Shown: positions 1 to 14,300, counted from the first letter of the stretch. The stretch: 64,000 nucleotides of DNA from Sarcocystis neurona (GCA_000727475.1 KL647289.1:6451255-6515254); one strand, 5' to 3'. The notes: generated by a model not told the origin, from the sequence alone. Translations and numbers: made by a program.

Positions 1-151
1 CGGCAAAACGCGGCTCTTTCGCAGAGGAGTCCCGGCCACAGGCGAATCCCTTCAGAGAGTTCCAGGTAGAAGCATAGCACAACGGCAGTGTTCCTGAGCT
101 TCTACCAGTATATGTGTGTGTGTATCTGTATCTATATATATGTACGTCTCT

Positions 152-187
<36 letters not shown>

Positions 188-1034
188 TACACACATGTAT
201 ATATACACCTCTCCAAGTGTATATATATATACGCATGTGTGTATATACATATATATATATATATATACGTCTCTCCAAGTGTATATATATATATGTATCC
301 ACATGTATGGGTATACTTCGATATACGTCTGAGTGGGCATACACATGAGCGTTTGATTGCCCATGGAGTTATACAGATCGAACACGTATATATATGTAAT
401 TGTGCCCGCATGCCGGGCGGGTTCGTTTCTGTGTGCTTCGCTGTGTGTGTGTGTGTGTGTATATATGTGTATGCCTGTGGTGTGTATGTACATGCATAGA
501 CTTCTCTGCATGCATGAGTTGCAGGAAGGATGGGTGCGTATATCTGCTTCCACACATATCCTGACTTATTACGTAGACCTGTGCTGTACGTAGTGTAGGA
601 GCGTACACAGAGAAATGTATACAAGGACGTACTGCAGTATGTATGCTTGTATATATGTGTATGCCCACATCTATATATCTATCTACACCTCCCTCTCTCT
701 GCATACATATATATATCGGTTGTGTGTGGCCCTATACACACACACCCACACACTGGTGTGTTGCTGCAGCGTATCTTATGGATGTATGCGTGTATGTACG
801 CATGTATATATATATATATATGTGCAAACGTTTTGGGGGGTGTGCGTCGTGTAGCGTCAGCGCCGTTGGGATCAGAGGGAAGCACCTCTTTCCCTTCTCT
901 CTACGTTGAAGAGAAGTGCGTTTCCTCTTGATTATAGTGTCGCGTCTGCAGGAGGACACCACACTTTCGAGTCACTTCTTCCTGCTGCTTCCTCCGTCGC
1001 CTGAAGCCGCTTGTGTGGGGCTCTGTGGACAACC
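1..1034. repeat. Microsatellite-rich flank, no gene seen
   Basis: This stretch holds TG runs (about 114-183 and 440-465), TA runs (225-295, 805-822) and GTAT-type repeats separated by short unique sequence. All open frames are Tyr/Ile/Cys/Val/His/Thr runs that come from reading the microsatellites. The first exon of the eIF2B gamma gene, which must lie upstream of 2145, could be here or outside the window, but nothing identifies it. Confidence 0.8.
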
Positions 1035-1645
1035 GCCACGCACCTGCGCGCCTCTCTCTCTCTTCCTCGCATTCTCTCCTTTCCTCTCCTACTGTCCTCC
1101 CCTCCGTCTCCTCCTCTCTGTCTCGCTTTCCCTCTGTCTCCCCCTCTCTGTCTCCCTCTCTGTCTCCTTCTCTCCGTCTCCGTCTCTCTCCTCCCCTCCG
1201 TCTCCATCTCTCTGTCTCCCTCTCTGTCTTTCTCTCTCTGTCTCCCTGTCTTTCCTTCTCTCTGTCTCCGTCTCTCGCCTTCCCTCTGTCTCCCTCCCTC
1301 TGTCTCTCTTTCCCTCTGTCTCCCTCTCTCTGTCTCCCTCTCTGTCTCCCTCTGTCTTCTTCCCTCCGTCTCCTTCTCTCGCCTTCTCTCTGTCTCCTTC
1401 CCCCTGTCTCCTCCCCTCTGTCTTTCTTTCTCTCTGTCTCCGTCCCTCTGTCTCCGTCTCTCTTCTTCCCTCTGTTTCGCCTTCCCTCTGTCTCCCTCCG
1501 CCTCCTTCCCTCCGTCTCCCTCCCTCTGTCTCGCCTTTCCTCTGTCTCCGCCTCTCTCCTTCCGTCTGTCTCCTTCTCTCTCCGTCCCTCCTCCTCTCTT
1601 CCTCCCATTTCCTCTCTCTCTTCGTGTTTGTCCCGTCTCCCGTCC
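1035..1645. repeat. 600-base polypyrimidine (CTCTGTCTCC-like) tract
   Basis: The plus strand is almost only C and T with regularly spaced single Gs, built from variants of CTCTGTCTCC and CTCCCTCTGTCTC. Ser/Leu/Pro frames are open on the plus strand and Arg/Glu/Gly frames on the minus strand, which is what such a repeat yields and is not evidence of a gene. The tract lies about 500 bases upstream of the first recognised eIF2B gamma exon. It could be a pyrimidine-rich leader or intron of that gene; this is inference. Confidence 0.9.
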
Positions 1646-2144
1646 CGGCCAGAAAGGAGCCGCAGGTGTTCCTGCAGAGAGACGTCCTGTGTGAATCACG
1701 CGGAGACGACTCACCTGCGCGCGCGCGCCTGTCTGAGGGAGGGGCCGCTGATGACGGAGCTGTCTGTCAATCACCTGCAGACAACCACACACGCGCATGC
1801 ACGTCTCCTGTGAATAGACACCAAGTTAGTATTTGTCTCTGGACACCGCGTGCGCACACACGTGTACACCCATATATATATATATATATATGTGTGCGTC
1901 GTGCTCTCCTTCTCCGTATCTGTCTGTCTCTCCGTCTCTGTTTTTGTCGCTCTGCCGCTCTGCTGCTCTCTTTGTGCGGGTCACTGTCACAGTTGTCGTC
2001 GCCTCGCTGTCTCCCTGTCTCTCCCTCGTTTTCCTCTCGCTCTCGCCGTCTCTCTGTGCCCGTCCCTGTCCTTCTGTACTTTCTCTGCTGTCCCGTCCCC
2101 CAGCGTCTCGCCGTGTGGCATGTGCTGCTGACGCCTACGTGCAG
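1646..2144. other. Sequence before first recognised exon; probable 3' end of an intron
   Basis: A second pyrimidine-rich stretch (about 1905-2105) leads into an AG at 2143-2144. The reading frame of the eIF2B gamma exon is open upstream to about 1833, but it has no convincing start: the only in-frame ATG lies in TA/TG repeat near 1890. I therefore read 2145 as a 3' splice site and the start codon as being in an unseen upstream exon. Confidence 0.55.
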
Positions 2145-2322
2145 GTGGTGGTGCTGGCAGGAGGAAGCAGTCCGCGTCTCTCGGCGCTGACGGAGAGCTG
2201 CGTCTCCTCTTCTCCGGACGACCTCGAGGCCCCTCCCCGCTGCTGCAAGGCGCTGCTGCCGGTGGCCAATCGCCCGATGATCTGGTACTGCCTCAGGAGT
2301 CTGCAGGAGTCAAGATTTGGAG
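2145..2322 (+). CDS. EIF2B3: eIF2B gamma exon a (nucleotidyltransferase start)
   Basis: Encodes residues 1-59 of the visible protein, starting VVVLAGGSSPRL and ending LRSLQESRFG. The usual family loop GGxGSRM is here GGSSPRL, and KALLPVANRP matches the family's PLLPVGNKP. A loop with SSSPDDLEAPP is inserted between the two. The donor is G|GTCCGT, phase 1, and the split codon becomes Asp with the next exon, giving RFGDVIVVTQE as in the family. Confidence 0.9.
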
Positions 2323-5300
2323 GTCCGTCCACATATACACATATGTCTCTTCTGTCGGTTCACACGTCTGTGTACTGCTGAAAGTTTAGGTATATCAATA
2401 TACATAGATGTTTATGTGCACGCACACAGACGCAGACACACACACAGACGCCGGCACAGCCGCATACGTAGAAGGATATGTGTATATACAAGTGTAAATA
2501 TGGAGGAGTTACGTGGTGTCTCAGGAGTCAATATTTGGTCTTTTCTCCACATATATCTATCTTTTATCTATTCACACGTCCACGTACTTGTATGGGTTTT
2601 CATGTGCAAACTCATATATATATGTATACGTATACATGTGTATATATGTGTATATATGTATGTATATGTATGCTTTGCAGTTTCTTTTTCATCTCTTGCC
2701 GTAAGAGAGAAGCAGAGATTGCGTCCTGCTGCCGTTGCTGCTGCTGATGCTGCGTCGCGTGTCCGGGGTTCCAGGTGTACGTACACCGGAACAGAGGGTG
2801 CGGCAACTGCTGCAGTGGGTGAGACGCTCGCGAGGGATGCGGCGACACTCGTGCCAGGGCCCCCCCTCCGGCGGTGCCTTTTCTGCCTTTCTCTCGAAGA
2901 GAAGGAAAAAGTCTTCTTCAGCGTGAACCGGCTCTTCGACGCTCCACACGTACACACGAGCACGCGTCACTGGCCCGGCTTTGTATGTACACGTCTCGCG
3001 TCGTTGACGTGCATGTATACGTATATATATGTAGTGGGCCGAGGCAACTGGATAGGCACGCCCATCGCTTGCTGAGGGTGACTGGGTCGCCGTTTTCTTC
3101 TGCGTGAAGCAGAACCTAGTCTCCGTTCATCTTCGTGCATGTGGCCGTCGTTTTCCTCGACTTTCCTCAGCCGTCTTGTGCGGCAGCCTGTCCCACCCTC
3201 GTCTCGTCTTGTCTTCTTGCGTGCCTCCAGCTTTTCCGCATAGCGACACCTCCGTCCTCCCATCTTCAGTGGTCTCTCCTTCTTTTTGTTCTGCGTTCGT
3301 CTTCTTCCGTGTGTCTCTTCTTCGGCGCCTGCTGCTTCTGGTGCTCCCCTCCTCGCGTGTTCGCACCCTCCGATGGTCTCCCTGTTCCTAGGCTTTGCTC
3401 TCCTTCTCTTCATGTGCATGTGTGTATGTACACACACATGTATATATGCATACGTGTACAACTCACAGTGCGTAGAGATATGAGGAAATGTGCATGCGTG
3501 AGTGTTGGTTGACTCTCATGTATGTATCGCCAAAGATTGGCTGTCTGTCGTATGCCGCACGCAGGTCGTCGCACGCAGAGGTGTACATATGTGTATTTGT
3601 GTCTCCGCACAGAGCTGCGTACGCACGTCTCGTCTCGTTGCATGCGTGTCTCCCCACGACGAGCGCAACTCCCTCACCGTCGAGTGGTGCGTGAATGTAC
3701 ATAGGCAAAAGTGTCAGCAGCAGCAGACACACGCGCGTGTATATGTATTGACTTCTCCACGAACATATATGTATGTGTGTATGTAGGCTTGAGAGGGGGC
3801 ACACACGCAAGTCACCGGGTCAGACGCGTGCACCAGAAGGGGGGGGAGATTCATAGTGCGTGCGCAACAGTGAATTTCGTCAGACGCATGCAGCAGCAGT
3901 CTCACAAGTGAACAGCGTTGCCCGCAAAAGTCGGGTCTCTGTGTCTTCGTCTTCATTTTCTTTTTCATCTTCTTCTTCTTCTGCTTTTCTTGTTTATCTG
4001 CTTCTGTCGCTCTTCTCGTACGCCTCGGGTTCCTCCTGCGCTTCTTCAGCGTCTTCTGGGGAGCAGGGTCTGCTGCTCGTTTGTGTGGAGGTGTTCGAAC
4101 TGGCACAGGGGGAGGGACGTGGTCGATCTGCTTCTGTGCGGTCGAACTCGTATTCCCTCGTTTTATCCGGCACATTTCTTCGCCTTTCTTTTTGCCTGTG
4201 GATACCCGCGCACGCACACAGATGTTGAGGTCGGCGTACCTGTATAACACGTCAAACCCGCCCTCGTTAGCCCTCTCTCTATCTACCTCTGCTATTTACT
4301 GATATATACATATATATACGTATGTGTGTCTGTATATGTGTGTCAGTCTATGTAGGTAGATGGGACGTACCTATCTGCGTGCACCTACATACATACATAT
4401 ACATGTAAATGCATATGTACAAGCACAGCGGATCCGTTCACATATGTATACATATGTATATGCGTGTACACAGGAATGGTGTCGGTGTTCTACCATTTGT
4501 ATCCTGCTTTGACATGGGCTATGCACGTGTGGTATATATGTATGTATGTGTGCGCTTGGGTATGTATGTGTGTATACGTGTGGCTACGTGTGTGTGCGTG
4601 TCTACGTAGGGGTGGCGTGTATAATCTGTCAACATTTGTAGACCCCCTTGTGGCATCTTACGCGTGCAGCTATACGTATGTGTACGTGCGTATGTGTGCG
4701 TCTGTCTTCGTCGCGCTCCTTCCTTTGTTCTTCCTCGCTTTGTACTCATTCTACTGTGTTGTCTCTCTTGCTGGCGATAACGAGACATACGTTGGGCGCC
4801 TGTGTCTCTCTCTGCTGGCTGTTTTCTTCGGGACGCGCCGGGGGGGCCAGACGTTATTGTCGTAACGCAGGAAAGAGATCAAGAAGACGTCGTTTCCTAC
4901 CTTCGTGAGGAATTTGCTGAAGCGTTTCAGAGACTCGAGGTGGTGGGGCTTGGACGGGAGAAGAAGCAGCGAGGGCGCCAGAGGCTGCAGCTGAGACAGC
5001 AGCTGCAGCAGAAACAGCAGCAGAAGCAGCAGCAGAAGCGCAGCGACGGCGGCCAGTACTACGGGGAAGTGGATGACGTGCTAATCAGCGGGCCGGCCCC
5101 GGCAGGTGGGGGAGCAGGCGGAGGAGACCCGGAGGAGGAAGACGCAGAGCAGCGGCAGCAGCCGGACGCAGACAGCTCGGACGCCTGCTGGGGAGGAGCG
5201 CCGGGAGGAGGCGGCGGAGACGAAGAGGAAGAAGATGACGACGAGGAAGAGGAAGACGCAGACGACGATGACGAAGAGGAAGGCGCGTGTGGCACTGCAG

Positions 5301-8300
5301 AGGCGCTGCTTCACATCAGCCACCTCCTGTACACCGACTTCTTTGTGCTTCCCTGTGACATTATCGGCCACGTCGACTTCTACGCTCTCGCAAGTAAGGA
5401 GCGAGGGGGGCGAAGCAGGAGAAGAGAAGAGACGGAGAAAACGAGGGGACGCCAAGAAGAAGGGGGGAGACGAAGACAAACAAGCCGCGAGGTTGGCGAG
5501 GGAACGCCGAAACATGCAAAGAAGAGAGAACAAAAGTGAAATAGGAAGAGCTCGGCTGCGTTCGCTCGTGCTCGTGGAGGTGGAGCGGCTGAGAACGCCT
5601 GCTCCCCACCGACGATGCACCGTCTTACCGCCGTGTATGGACACCGCAGCAAACGCCGAATGGGAGGGGAGGGGGAGGTCTGTTTATGGGACTTGTCAGG
5701 AAAGAAACTTCCGATTTTCGCGCGTGCTGCCAACGCCTGTGTGTTGCTGCTGCCAGGGTTGCTGCTGCTGCTAACTGCAGCTGGGGGCTCCGCAGCTGTG
5801 TTGCTGCTGCTGCTGGTGGTGGAACTGCGCTTGCTGTTAAGGTTGCTCAGTGTGCTTAGTGTGTGGTTGCTGCTGCTGCCTATGAATGGACATTTCCGCC
5901 ATCCACCAGGCCGTCCGTCGCTCAAGATAGATTTTACAGTGACCGCTGCTGCTGCCGCTTGCACGTGTGAGTGCTGCTGTTGCTGCCCCCTGCACGCGCA
6001 GCGGTCCAACGGCTCGAGGATGACGCAGGTGGCACGCCAAGCTGCTGGCTGCCACCTGCTCTTTTGACCGGCGTTTGCTGCTGCCGCTGTTGTTCCTGCG
6101 CGTAGACACGCAGGGGGGGGTGACGCAGGCCGGCTGCAGCTGGGCTGTTGGAAGGCTGCTACTGTTGCCCTTGCTTTTGCTCCTTCCTCTTCGGGCTGCT
6201 GGCTCGGCCTTGGAGGGCTACCCGGCTGCACGCACCCCACGGCTGTTGCACGCCATGGGCTAGAAAGCGACTCGCTGCTGTTTGACGCTAACTGCTACTG
6301 TACTGCTGCTGGTGGCATTAGACTGCAGAGGCAGGGAAGCCCTACTGTATATATATATATGTATATATGTATGCGTATGTATATGTATATATACTTATGT
6401 GTATGTATATATATGTATATATGTGTACGTAAACATGCATGTATTATGAGCATCCGATCATATATCCGAGTCCAGGTACATATATACATACATATATATA
6501 TGTATACATATAGACATATATATGTAAAAAGAGGCTGATCTGCTTATGCGGATGTGGCGCAGTGACGTCCGTGTCTTCTGCTGTTGTACGTTGCTGGTGC
6601 TGCTGCTTGTTGGCTTGCAGACGTGCACCGCGTGGAAAATGCTGCCTGCTCCGTATATCTGCTGCCGTTTAACCGCCTGGAGCAGCAGCAGCCGCTGGCA
6701 GGAGCCGGGCGCAAGCACAAGAGCGGCAGCAGCACAGCGCAGCAGCAGCAGACCAGCAGCAACGCCGTCGCTGTTGCCTACGCGGACCGACAACTCCTCG
6801 CGTGGCAGGACCGGCGCAGTACGTATCCGCGCAAGAAATACGCAGCCGCAGCGTTAGCAGCACACCAGGAGCGGCCCACTAGCAGCAGCAGGAGCAGCAG
6901 CAGAAGGAGCGGCAGCAGAAGGAGCAGCAGCAGCAGGAGCAGAAGCAGCGGGAGCAGTAGCAGTAGGAGCAGCAGGAGCAGTAGCAGCAGGGGCGGCGGG
7001 CGCAGGAGCAGGAGCAGGAACACCAGCAGCAGCAGGAGCAGGAGCAGGAACACCAGCAGCAGCAGGAGCAGGAGCAGAAGCAGGAACAGCAGCAGCAGCA
7101 GGAGCAGGAGCAGAAGCAGGAACAGCAGCAGCAGCAGCTCAGGAGGAGAGAGGGCGCACTGCAGCCTGAGAATGAGCGAACAGCGGGCGTGTCGTTTCGA
7201 CTAAGACAGAGAGAGAGGCAGACAATTAACAAGTCGGACTGAGCAGATGCCACCAGTACATATATATATATATATAGAGAGAGAGAGAGGTACATAGATA
7301 GACAGTAAATTAACAAGTGAGACTGAGCAGATGCCAGTAGTACATATGTATGTATATGTGTAAGGAGAGAGAGAGACAATTATCAAGGAGGACTGAGCTG
7401 AGGCCAGTAGAAAATATATATATATATACAGATAGATAGATAAACAGATCAATAGATGGATAAGTACATAGATGACGGCACATGTGTATATATATATATG
7501 GATGGATTGACAGAGTGTACGTATGTGCATTCCGTCTTTGAAAACGACACAAGTAGTATGTGTGTATGCGTCTAACGTAGGTAGATGTGTGTGTACGGGT
7601 GGATTTCCTTTCATAGACTCTCTTTCTGCTGCTCTTCGTGTGCGTGCCTCGCCCATTCTATTTGTGTCTCACTGTATATGTGCGTGTGGGCGCAGCTGTG
7701 TAGCCAGCCAACAGCGCAGGGCATGAGCGTGGCAGTCTACCTGCTTCACCCTGTATATATATATATATATACACGTGGTTGCCGTGGGGATAAATGGGAG
7801 ACTGAGACTACTGTCAATATCTGCGTCAGCACGCCTGTGGCTGTTTCAAGCAACGCATACATATAGATAGCGACAGGAATCTATCTATCTATCTATATAT
7901 ATATATATATATGTAGATCGGTGTGTACAGGCGTGTGTGTGTGTGTGTGTGTCTATCCATGTGGCGGTTTGACTTCTTCGCATCTCCGCAGGAATTTCTT
8001 TGATGTGCGTGGACTGGGAGATGTAGAGTGGGACGGGTATATGTTCGCGTACGCAGCTACATATATAGATACAGGGAGAGAGTGAGAAACATACATATGT
8101 ACATATAGATATATATATATATATATGTATGTATGTATGTATACTTGGTTGCATGTGTATATATGAAGAGAGAGACGTCGAACTGTGCGTGTCTGTGTGT
8201 ATGTTAGGCTGCACATGTTTCTTGATGAAGGGATTTGCTGCTGCGGGGTTTTTCTGGTGGGTCTGGCTTCCCTTCTCAGAGGAAGTCGGGTCGCATGTGG

Positions 8301-11300
8301 ATCCGGAGAGATTCATTCATACACATATATATATGTATATATGGATGTGCGTGTGTGTACAGGTGTGCACGTGTGTGTCTACGAATGCGGCGTAGGAGGG
8401 ATTCCATGGACTTTCGTGTATATCTGTGGACTGACATATATAGTTGGATACGTATTTGTCTGCGTACATAGCTATATCTATATATATATATATATTTGAC
8501 TATATGTGTATATGTAGAGAGAGGGACGTCTACGCGTGCATGTGTGAGTGTATGTTATTAGACTGCATATATATTGGTGAAGAGATTTGCTGCCGTGTGT
8601 TGCCGGTGGCTACGTGAATCCGGCCTGTTGCTCGCGAGGTGGTGCGTGACGCTGCTTCTACGTGGCCGTCGTTGTATGTGGCTGTGGTGAAGACAACGAT
8701 GTCCGCGTGACCCGCATGCTTCTTTCGCATAGCGTCCTCTTCTTTGTGTATTCAACTCCCCTCGGAAGTCCGCGCCCATGCACCTATGTAATACTGACAC
8801 ATATGTGTGGCAGACTATAAATCTATTTGCTGCTGCATATATGTGTGTGTGTCTGTGTGTGTGCGCGCACCTGCGCATGCAGACCAGATAATGCTGTTCT
8901 CTGCCTGTGGCAGCGGACACACGCGTCATCGGTCCTTCACGAAGCTCACTCGCATCTCTATGGCTGTCTCTTCCTCCGTATATCAAGTCCTATACGAGTG
9001 TACATATATATGTCTATGTATGTATATATATGTATGTGTTGTATATGTATGTGTGTGTGTGTATCTGTATGTGTGTGGCGCGGTATGACGTATTGTATAC
9101 AAAAAATATATAGGTGCCCGTCTGGGACCTCTCTCACGTCGTATCTACGTGCACGTATATATATATATATATATATGTGCGCATACGTGTATATATATAT
9201 GTGTATATCTGTATATGTGTGTAGACGTGTTATGTGTGGGAGCGTCAGTATTTCGCCCCTTTTCTCTCTGTTTTTCTTCTTGTCCGTCTGTTTTAGGTGC
9301 AGACACACCATCGTCTACCCGAACATATATGTCCGTGTATGAATATGTGTATAGTTATAAATATGCGTGTGTTCATGGAGGTGTCGCGTGGGTTTTGCGG
9401 CGGGGGCTGCAGCATATGAGCGTGACACCTTCCCAACCCGCCGCCCGACACCTTTCCTTGCGCGTCCTCGTCGGCAGAGAGAAAGAAGAAAAGCCGGGGG
9501 GCAGCGCGCCTTCTGCGTCTTCTTCGGTCTCTTAAGACACGTGTGCGTGTCTGTGCGTGTCCGAGTAGACGTGTTTTTCTCCCTGTGTCTGCCTGCGCGC
9601 ACGCGTTGCTGTTGCTGCTGCTGCTGCTGCGGTTTGGGCTGCGTGCGTCCACGGGCAGGCATTCAGCACGGGGCGAAGCTGAAGATTCCCAAGCTGTCGC
9701 TGTTCTACCACCCGTGCCTGTACGTGCGGTCAAACTTCTACGACCCGCATGTCTACCTGTTCAAGCACTCCGTTCTGCAGCTGCTCAACAGCAAGTATCT
9801 CCGCGACGTTATCACTTCTGTCCGGGTAAAGCAGTCTGTCCACCGTGTCTGCAAAGAGACGCCTCTGCAGACGGTCTGCGCAGAGGAAGATGTGAACAAC
9901 TGCCCAGTAAAGAGACTCTGCAGCACAACACCTGCGTAGCAAACTCTGGACAAAGAGCCGGCACGAAGTAATACGCAGAAAACGTCTGAATAGGCGAAAG
10001 GTGTCAAGAAAGAGATGTCCATCTACACAGCTACTACTATATAGTGACCGCAATACGTCTACTTACACTCCTGCCGAATGGCTGCGCACATGCGTGTGAC
10101 GCTTTGCCGATCTCTACACTGCTGCGCTAATGTCTGGCTATGCGTCTCTCGGCCTCTTCCTCGCGTGCAGGGAGACGTGTGAGTCGCATGCGGCCCGCGC
10201 GGAAGCAGCTGCATGTGATTTGCGCCTGCCTCGGGGGGAGGGATCTGTGGAGTTCCTCCGGAACGGGAAGTGCTGCTTTTTTGCCGCGCTGCCGCTGTTG
10301 CATGTTAACAAACGCAGTCTGCTGCACTTTAGTAGGGGCGTTGCTGCGTCTTCTCCGCAGCTGTGGGGTGTCGGAACTGACTTCTTCTGCCGCTCCCTCG
10401 TCTTCGTGATAAACAAGACGCGCTGCACCGGCGGCTAGGCGTCCGTCCTACCACCAGCGTTGGCGGTATGCATCTGGACTTGCGCGTGTGTGTGTGTGTC
10501 TCTCACTTTCTCTCGACCTATACACACACGTATGTGGCGGACGCACGTCTATGCATATATTTATATGTGTTAGGTGGGGGACGGCGTGTTTTGTGTGCGT
10601 ACCTCAATATATAGATGTATGTGTGTTCTACAGATGTAAATAGACGTATCGATAGGTATGCATTACTATCTGCACGAGCGGATCTGCATGTGCCTCTCTC
10701 TGTCGTGGCGTTTGTGTGCGTCTCCGTAGACGAGATCTGATGGGGACACGTACGCACCCCTTGCAAAAAGCCGGCCGGGTTTTGCGGCTGCGACGTCGTT
10801 TGCATCGGCCTCTGTGATGGGGACGGTCTTTTTATCTCCTTTGCTGCTGCGCCAGTTTGTTTTCTCTGGCCTCTCTCCGTCGCCGGTGGTCCTGGTCTGC
10901 TGCTCCTACTGATGCTCCTGCTGCCTTTCTTATACTTTTTTTGTTGCGGCTGCTGCGTCTGCAGCGCCAGAGCTGCTGCCCTGCGCTTCCCCTGCTGCTG
11001 GTGTGCGCTTCCCCCGCTTCCGCTGTGCTCGTTCCCTGCTGCTGCTCTGCGCTCCGCCTGCTTCTGGTGTGCTGCTGCTTCTGGTGTGCTGCTGCTGCCG
11101 CTGTGGCACGCCGCGGCTGGTATGCTGCTGCTCTGCCTGCCGTTGCGAGTGGGTGTTGGTGCGCAGCGACGGCGCACTTCTCTCGCCGCAGCGCGACGCG
11201 TGCGCTTCGCGTGTGCTGGTAGTGCTGCTGGGGCCTTCACTGCTGCAGTCTGCTGCTGTCTGACCACTGGTGCCGCTACTGCCGGGGTTTCTGCAGGGAC

Positions 11301-14300
11301 GGGTTTCGTTGCTTGTTGCGCTGTTGCAGCCGGTGTGTTACACGGGCGCTGCACCTGTTCCTGTCCAGCTGCTGCTCTTGCAGCCGTTCCTCCTGGTGCT
11401 GCTGCTCCGGCCTTTCTTTTCCGCTGCTGCAGCTGGGACGCTGCACATGGGTGTTCCTCCTGTTGCTGTTGTTGTTGCCGTTCTCCTGCTGCAGTTCGAT
11501 CTGGTGCCGTACATGACACTGATGCAGGAATCGCCTATCGCAGCAAGTGAGTGAAAGAAGAAGAGCAGCAGCAGGGCTGAGGGAGAAAGTGGCCGCAGCA
11601 GCAGCATCAGCATAGGGAGGAGGGACAGCAAGAGCAGCAGCTGGACGAGAACAGGTGCAGCGACGGCGTAACACACCGGCTGCAGCAGCCGGCAGCTTGC
11701 ATGTCTGTCGCACTTGCGTGGATACCAGCGGCTAGGATGGCCATGACTTGCCTTTGGGCTTCCCTGGTTTTCTCGTTTCCTCCGGGGGCGCATGCGCGTA
11801 CGCGCCTGTGCGCAGGCGCGATGTCGTCAACGCTATGCTGCTGTCGGCAGCTGGTGCTCCACGACGCTGCGGCAGTGACAGCACTCGACAGAGACACTGA
11901 ACCATTGCTGCTGCTGCTGCTGTTTTGCAGAAGGAATAAACACGTCCTAGCGATGTTCCGGCTGCTGCTGCTGCCGGGGCTGCTGGCCCCCTTCCTGCGG
12001 CATCTCGAGCTGCTGCTGCTGCTGCGTCTTCCACTGCCGTTGCTGCCGCACCCCTGCTACCAGAGCATGTCCTTATGCATCGCATGTTGCGTCGTCCTCT
12101 GCGTCGTACGGCTGAGACGGCTGCCGCTGCTGCTGCTGTCGCTCCGCCTCTCTGCGGCACTGCTGTTTCATTCTCGGGTTTGCTGCCTTCTCTGCTGTGT
12201 CTGTGTCTGTGCAGCCGGCCCGTGCGTCTCCTGCGGTTGCGGCAGCCCTGCTCCGGCTGCTGCCTGTTGCAGCTGCGTCTTCGCCTGTGCCGCTTCTACC
12301 TGTTGTGCTCTGCTGCTGTGGCTGTTGTTGCGACTTTGCACTTTTGGCTGCAGCATGTGTGACTGCTTTGTGTTAAGCTGCGCTTGCAGCTGTGGCTGTT
12401 GCTGTTGTTTGTCTTGCTCTTGCTGCCGCATCACGCAGGACTTTGTTCTGCTGCGCTGCTGATGCTGTTGCGGCTGTTGCTACTCGTGTGCAGCTGCCTC
12501 CTCGGCCTCCTGCTTTTTTGTTGTGCTGCTGCTGTTGCTGCTGCCGCTGCTGTTGCTGCGGCCGCTGCTGTTGCTGCTGCTGCTGTTGAGTTTCTTCCGT
12601 GACAGCTGGACGCTCAGCTGCTGCTCCTGATTCCGACGGGCTGCTGCTGTTGCTGCTGCTTCTTGTGTGGGGCAGTATGGTCGACGAGTCGCCTCGGGAG
12701 TCACGTGTACGGCATGCTGCTCGATTCTTTTGAAAAGGAGGGGCAGCATCATCCCACAGACATAAACGCAGCAGCAGAACAGTCTTCTTCTCCGTCTCAC
12801 CTCGCGTCCTCCTCTGCTGCTGCTGCGACTGCGCCTCTCGACACCTCAAAAAGTACAGACGAATACACGGTCGCCTACCGCCCGCCACGACCGGTACGCG
12901 TCTCTGCTGCTGCTTCCTCGCTTTGCTGCTGCTGCTGCCTTTCCTCTTTCTTCTCTGGCTCCTGCTGCTGCTGCTTCTTCTGCGTCTCTCATGCCAGTCC
13001 TGCTGCTGCTTGGCCTGGTCCCGCTGCTTCTACTGCACCGTTTCCACCACCCACGCTGCCGGGGCTGCTGCTGCTCCTGCTGCAGCTACTGCTCCTGCGT
13101 CTTCTTCTGCTGTTGTTGCTGCTGCTCTTTTCCAGCTCCTGTTGCACGTGCTGAGAGCGCACTGCCTGCTGCTGCGATCCTTGCGCCACACTCCTGCCTG
13201 CTGCCACTGGCAACCAGTTACTACCACTGCGCGGCGCGAGTAGTTGAAGACAAGTACTTACATACATGTGTACATATACACATACACATGCATACATCAA
13301 TACATATAATATATATATATACATATATATGTATATGTATACGTACACAGATGTACACTGTCATGCATATACACAGATATACGCACCTACCCACAAATAC
13401 ACACACATACACATATTTTGCGCATCTCTGTCTCCATCTCTCTCTATACACATACACGTATACGTAAATACAGGTACATTTTCAAATACATACATACGTA
13501 CGTGCGTACATATAGGTACATACATACATACATATATACATACATATATATGCGTACGTATATACATACATACATACAAACACACGCATACATACATACG
13601 TACATATACGCACACACAAATTCATACATACATACATACATACATACAAATACATTTATACATACACAGATTTATACACACATACATACATACGTGTACA
13701 TACGTACCCTTTCAGATAGGAGGGCATACCTCTGAGTGAAGGCGTGGACGACTGTCTATATCTGTGTGCCTCTACCTGTACATACGTACACATATTTATG
13801 TATATATGTGTAGACGTCTTCCCATTATATATTCATACACACTCGTGTATAGATATATATAAATGTATGTATGGATGTCCATGTATGCATGCCCGTGTGT
13901 CTGTATGTCTGTATGCACGTGTACGTATGTATATGTATATGTGTATGGATGAATGTATTTGTATTTGCATATGTATCTGTGTATTTGTATGTATGTATGT
14001 GTGTATGTATGTATGTATACGTATAGGTACATATGTATGTACGTATGTATGTATGTATTTGTATGTGTGTATTTGTATGTATATATGTTTGTGTGTGTGT
14101 ATGTATGTGTGTATGTATGTGTATACATTTTATGTATATGTACGTACGTATGTGCGTATGTATGTATGTACTCGTATGTCTGTATGTATACGGATGTACT
14201 GCTGTATGCATGCAGGTATGTCTGTATGTATTTGTGTCTCTGTATGTGTATGTGTGTATCTGGTAGTATTTGTGTGTCCGTATATATTTGTACGTATTTG

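Noticed and set aside
916..2190. 424-codon Ser/Leu/Pro frame and the matching Arg/Glu/Gly minus frames
   Set aside because: They are the readings of the polypyrimidine tract; several frames on both strands are open at once and no ATG or domain supports them.
6819..7204. Extension of eIF2B gamma exon c into Ser/Arg repeat
   Set aside because: The frame is open, but a strong GTACGT donor lies at 6819 and only this donor keeps phase with the next, well-matched exon.
10130..10438. Possible eIF2B gamma exon (frame with CHAAR/LRLPRGEGS-like sequence)
   Set aside because: It does not match the family, and the adjacent firm exons (ending ITSVR and starting FDLVPY) join directly in phase without it.
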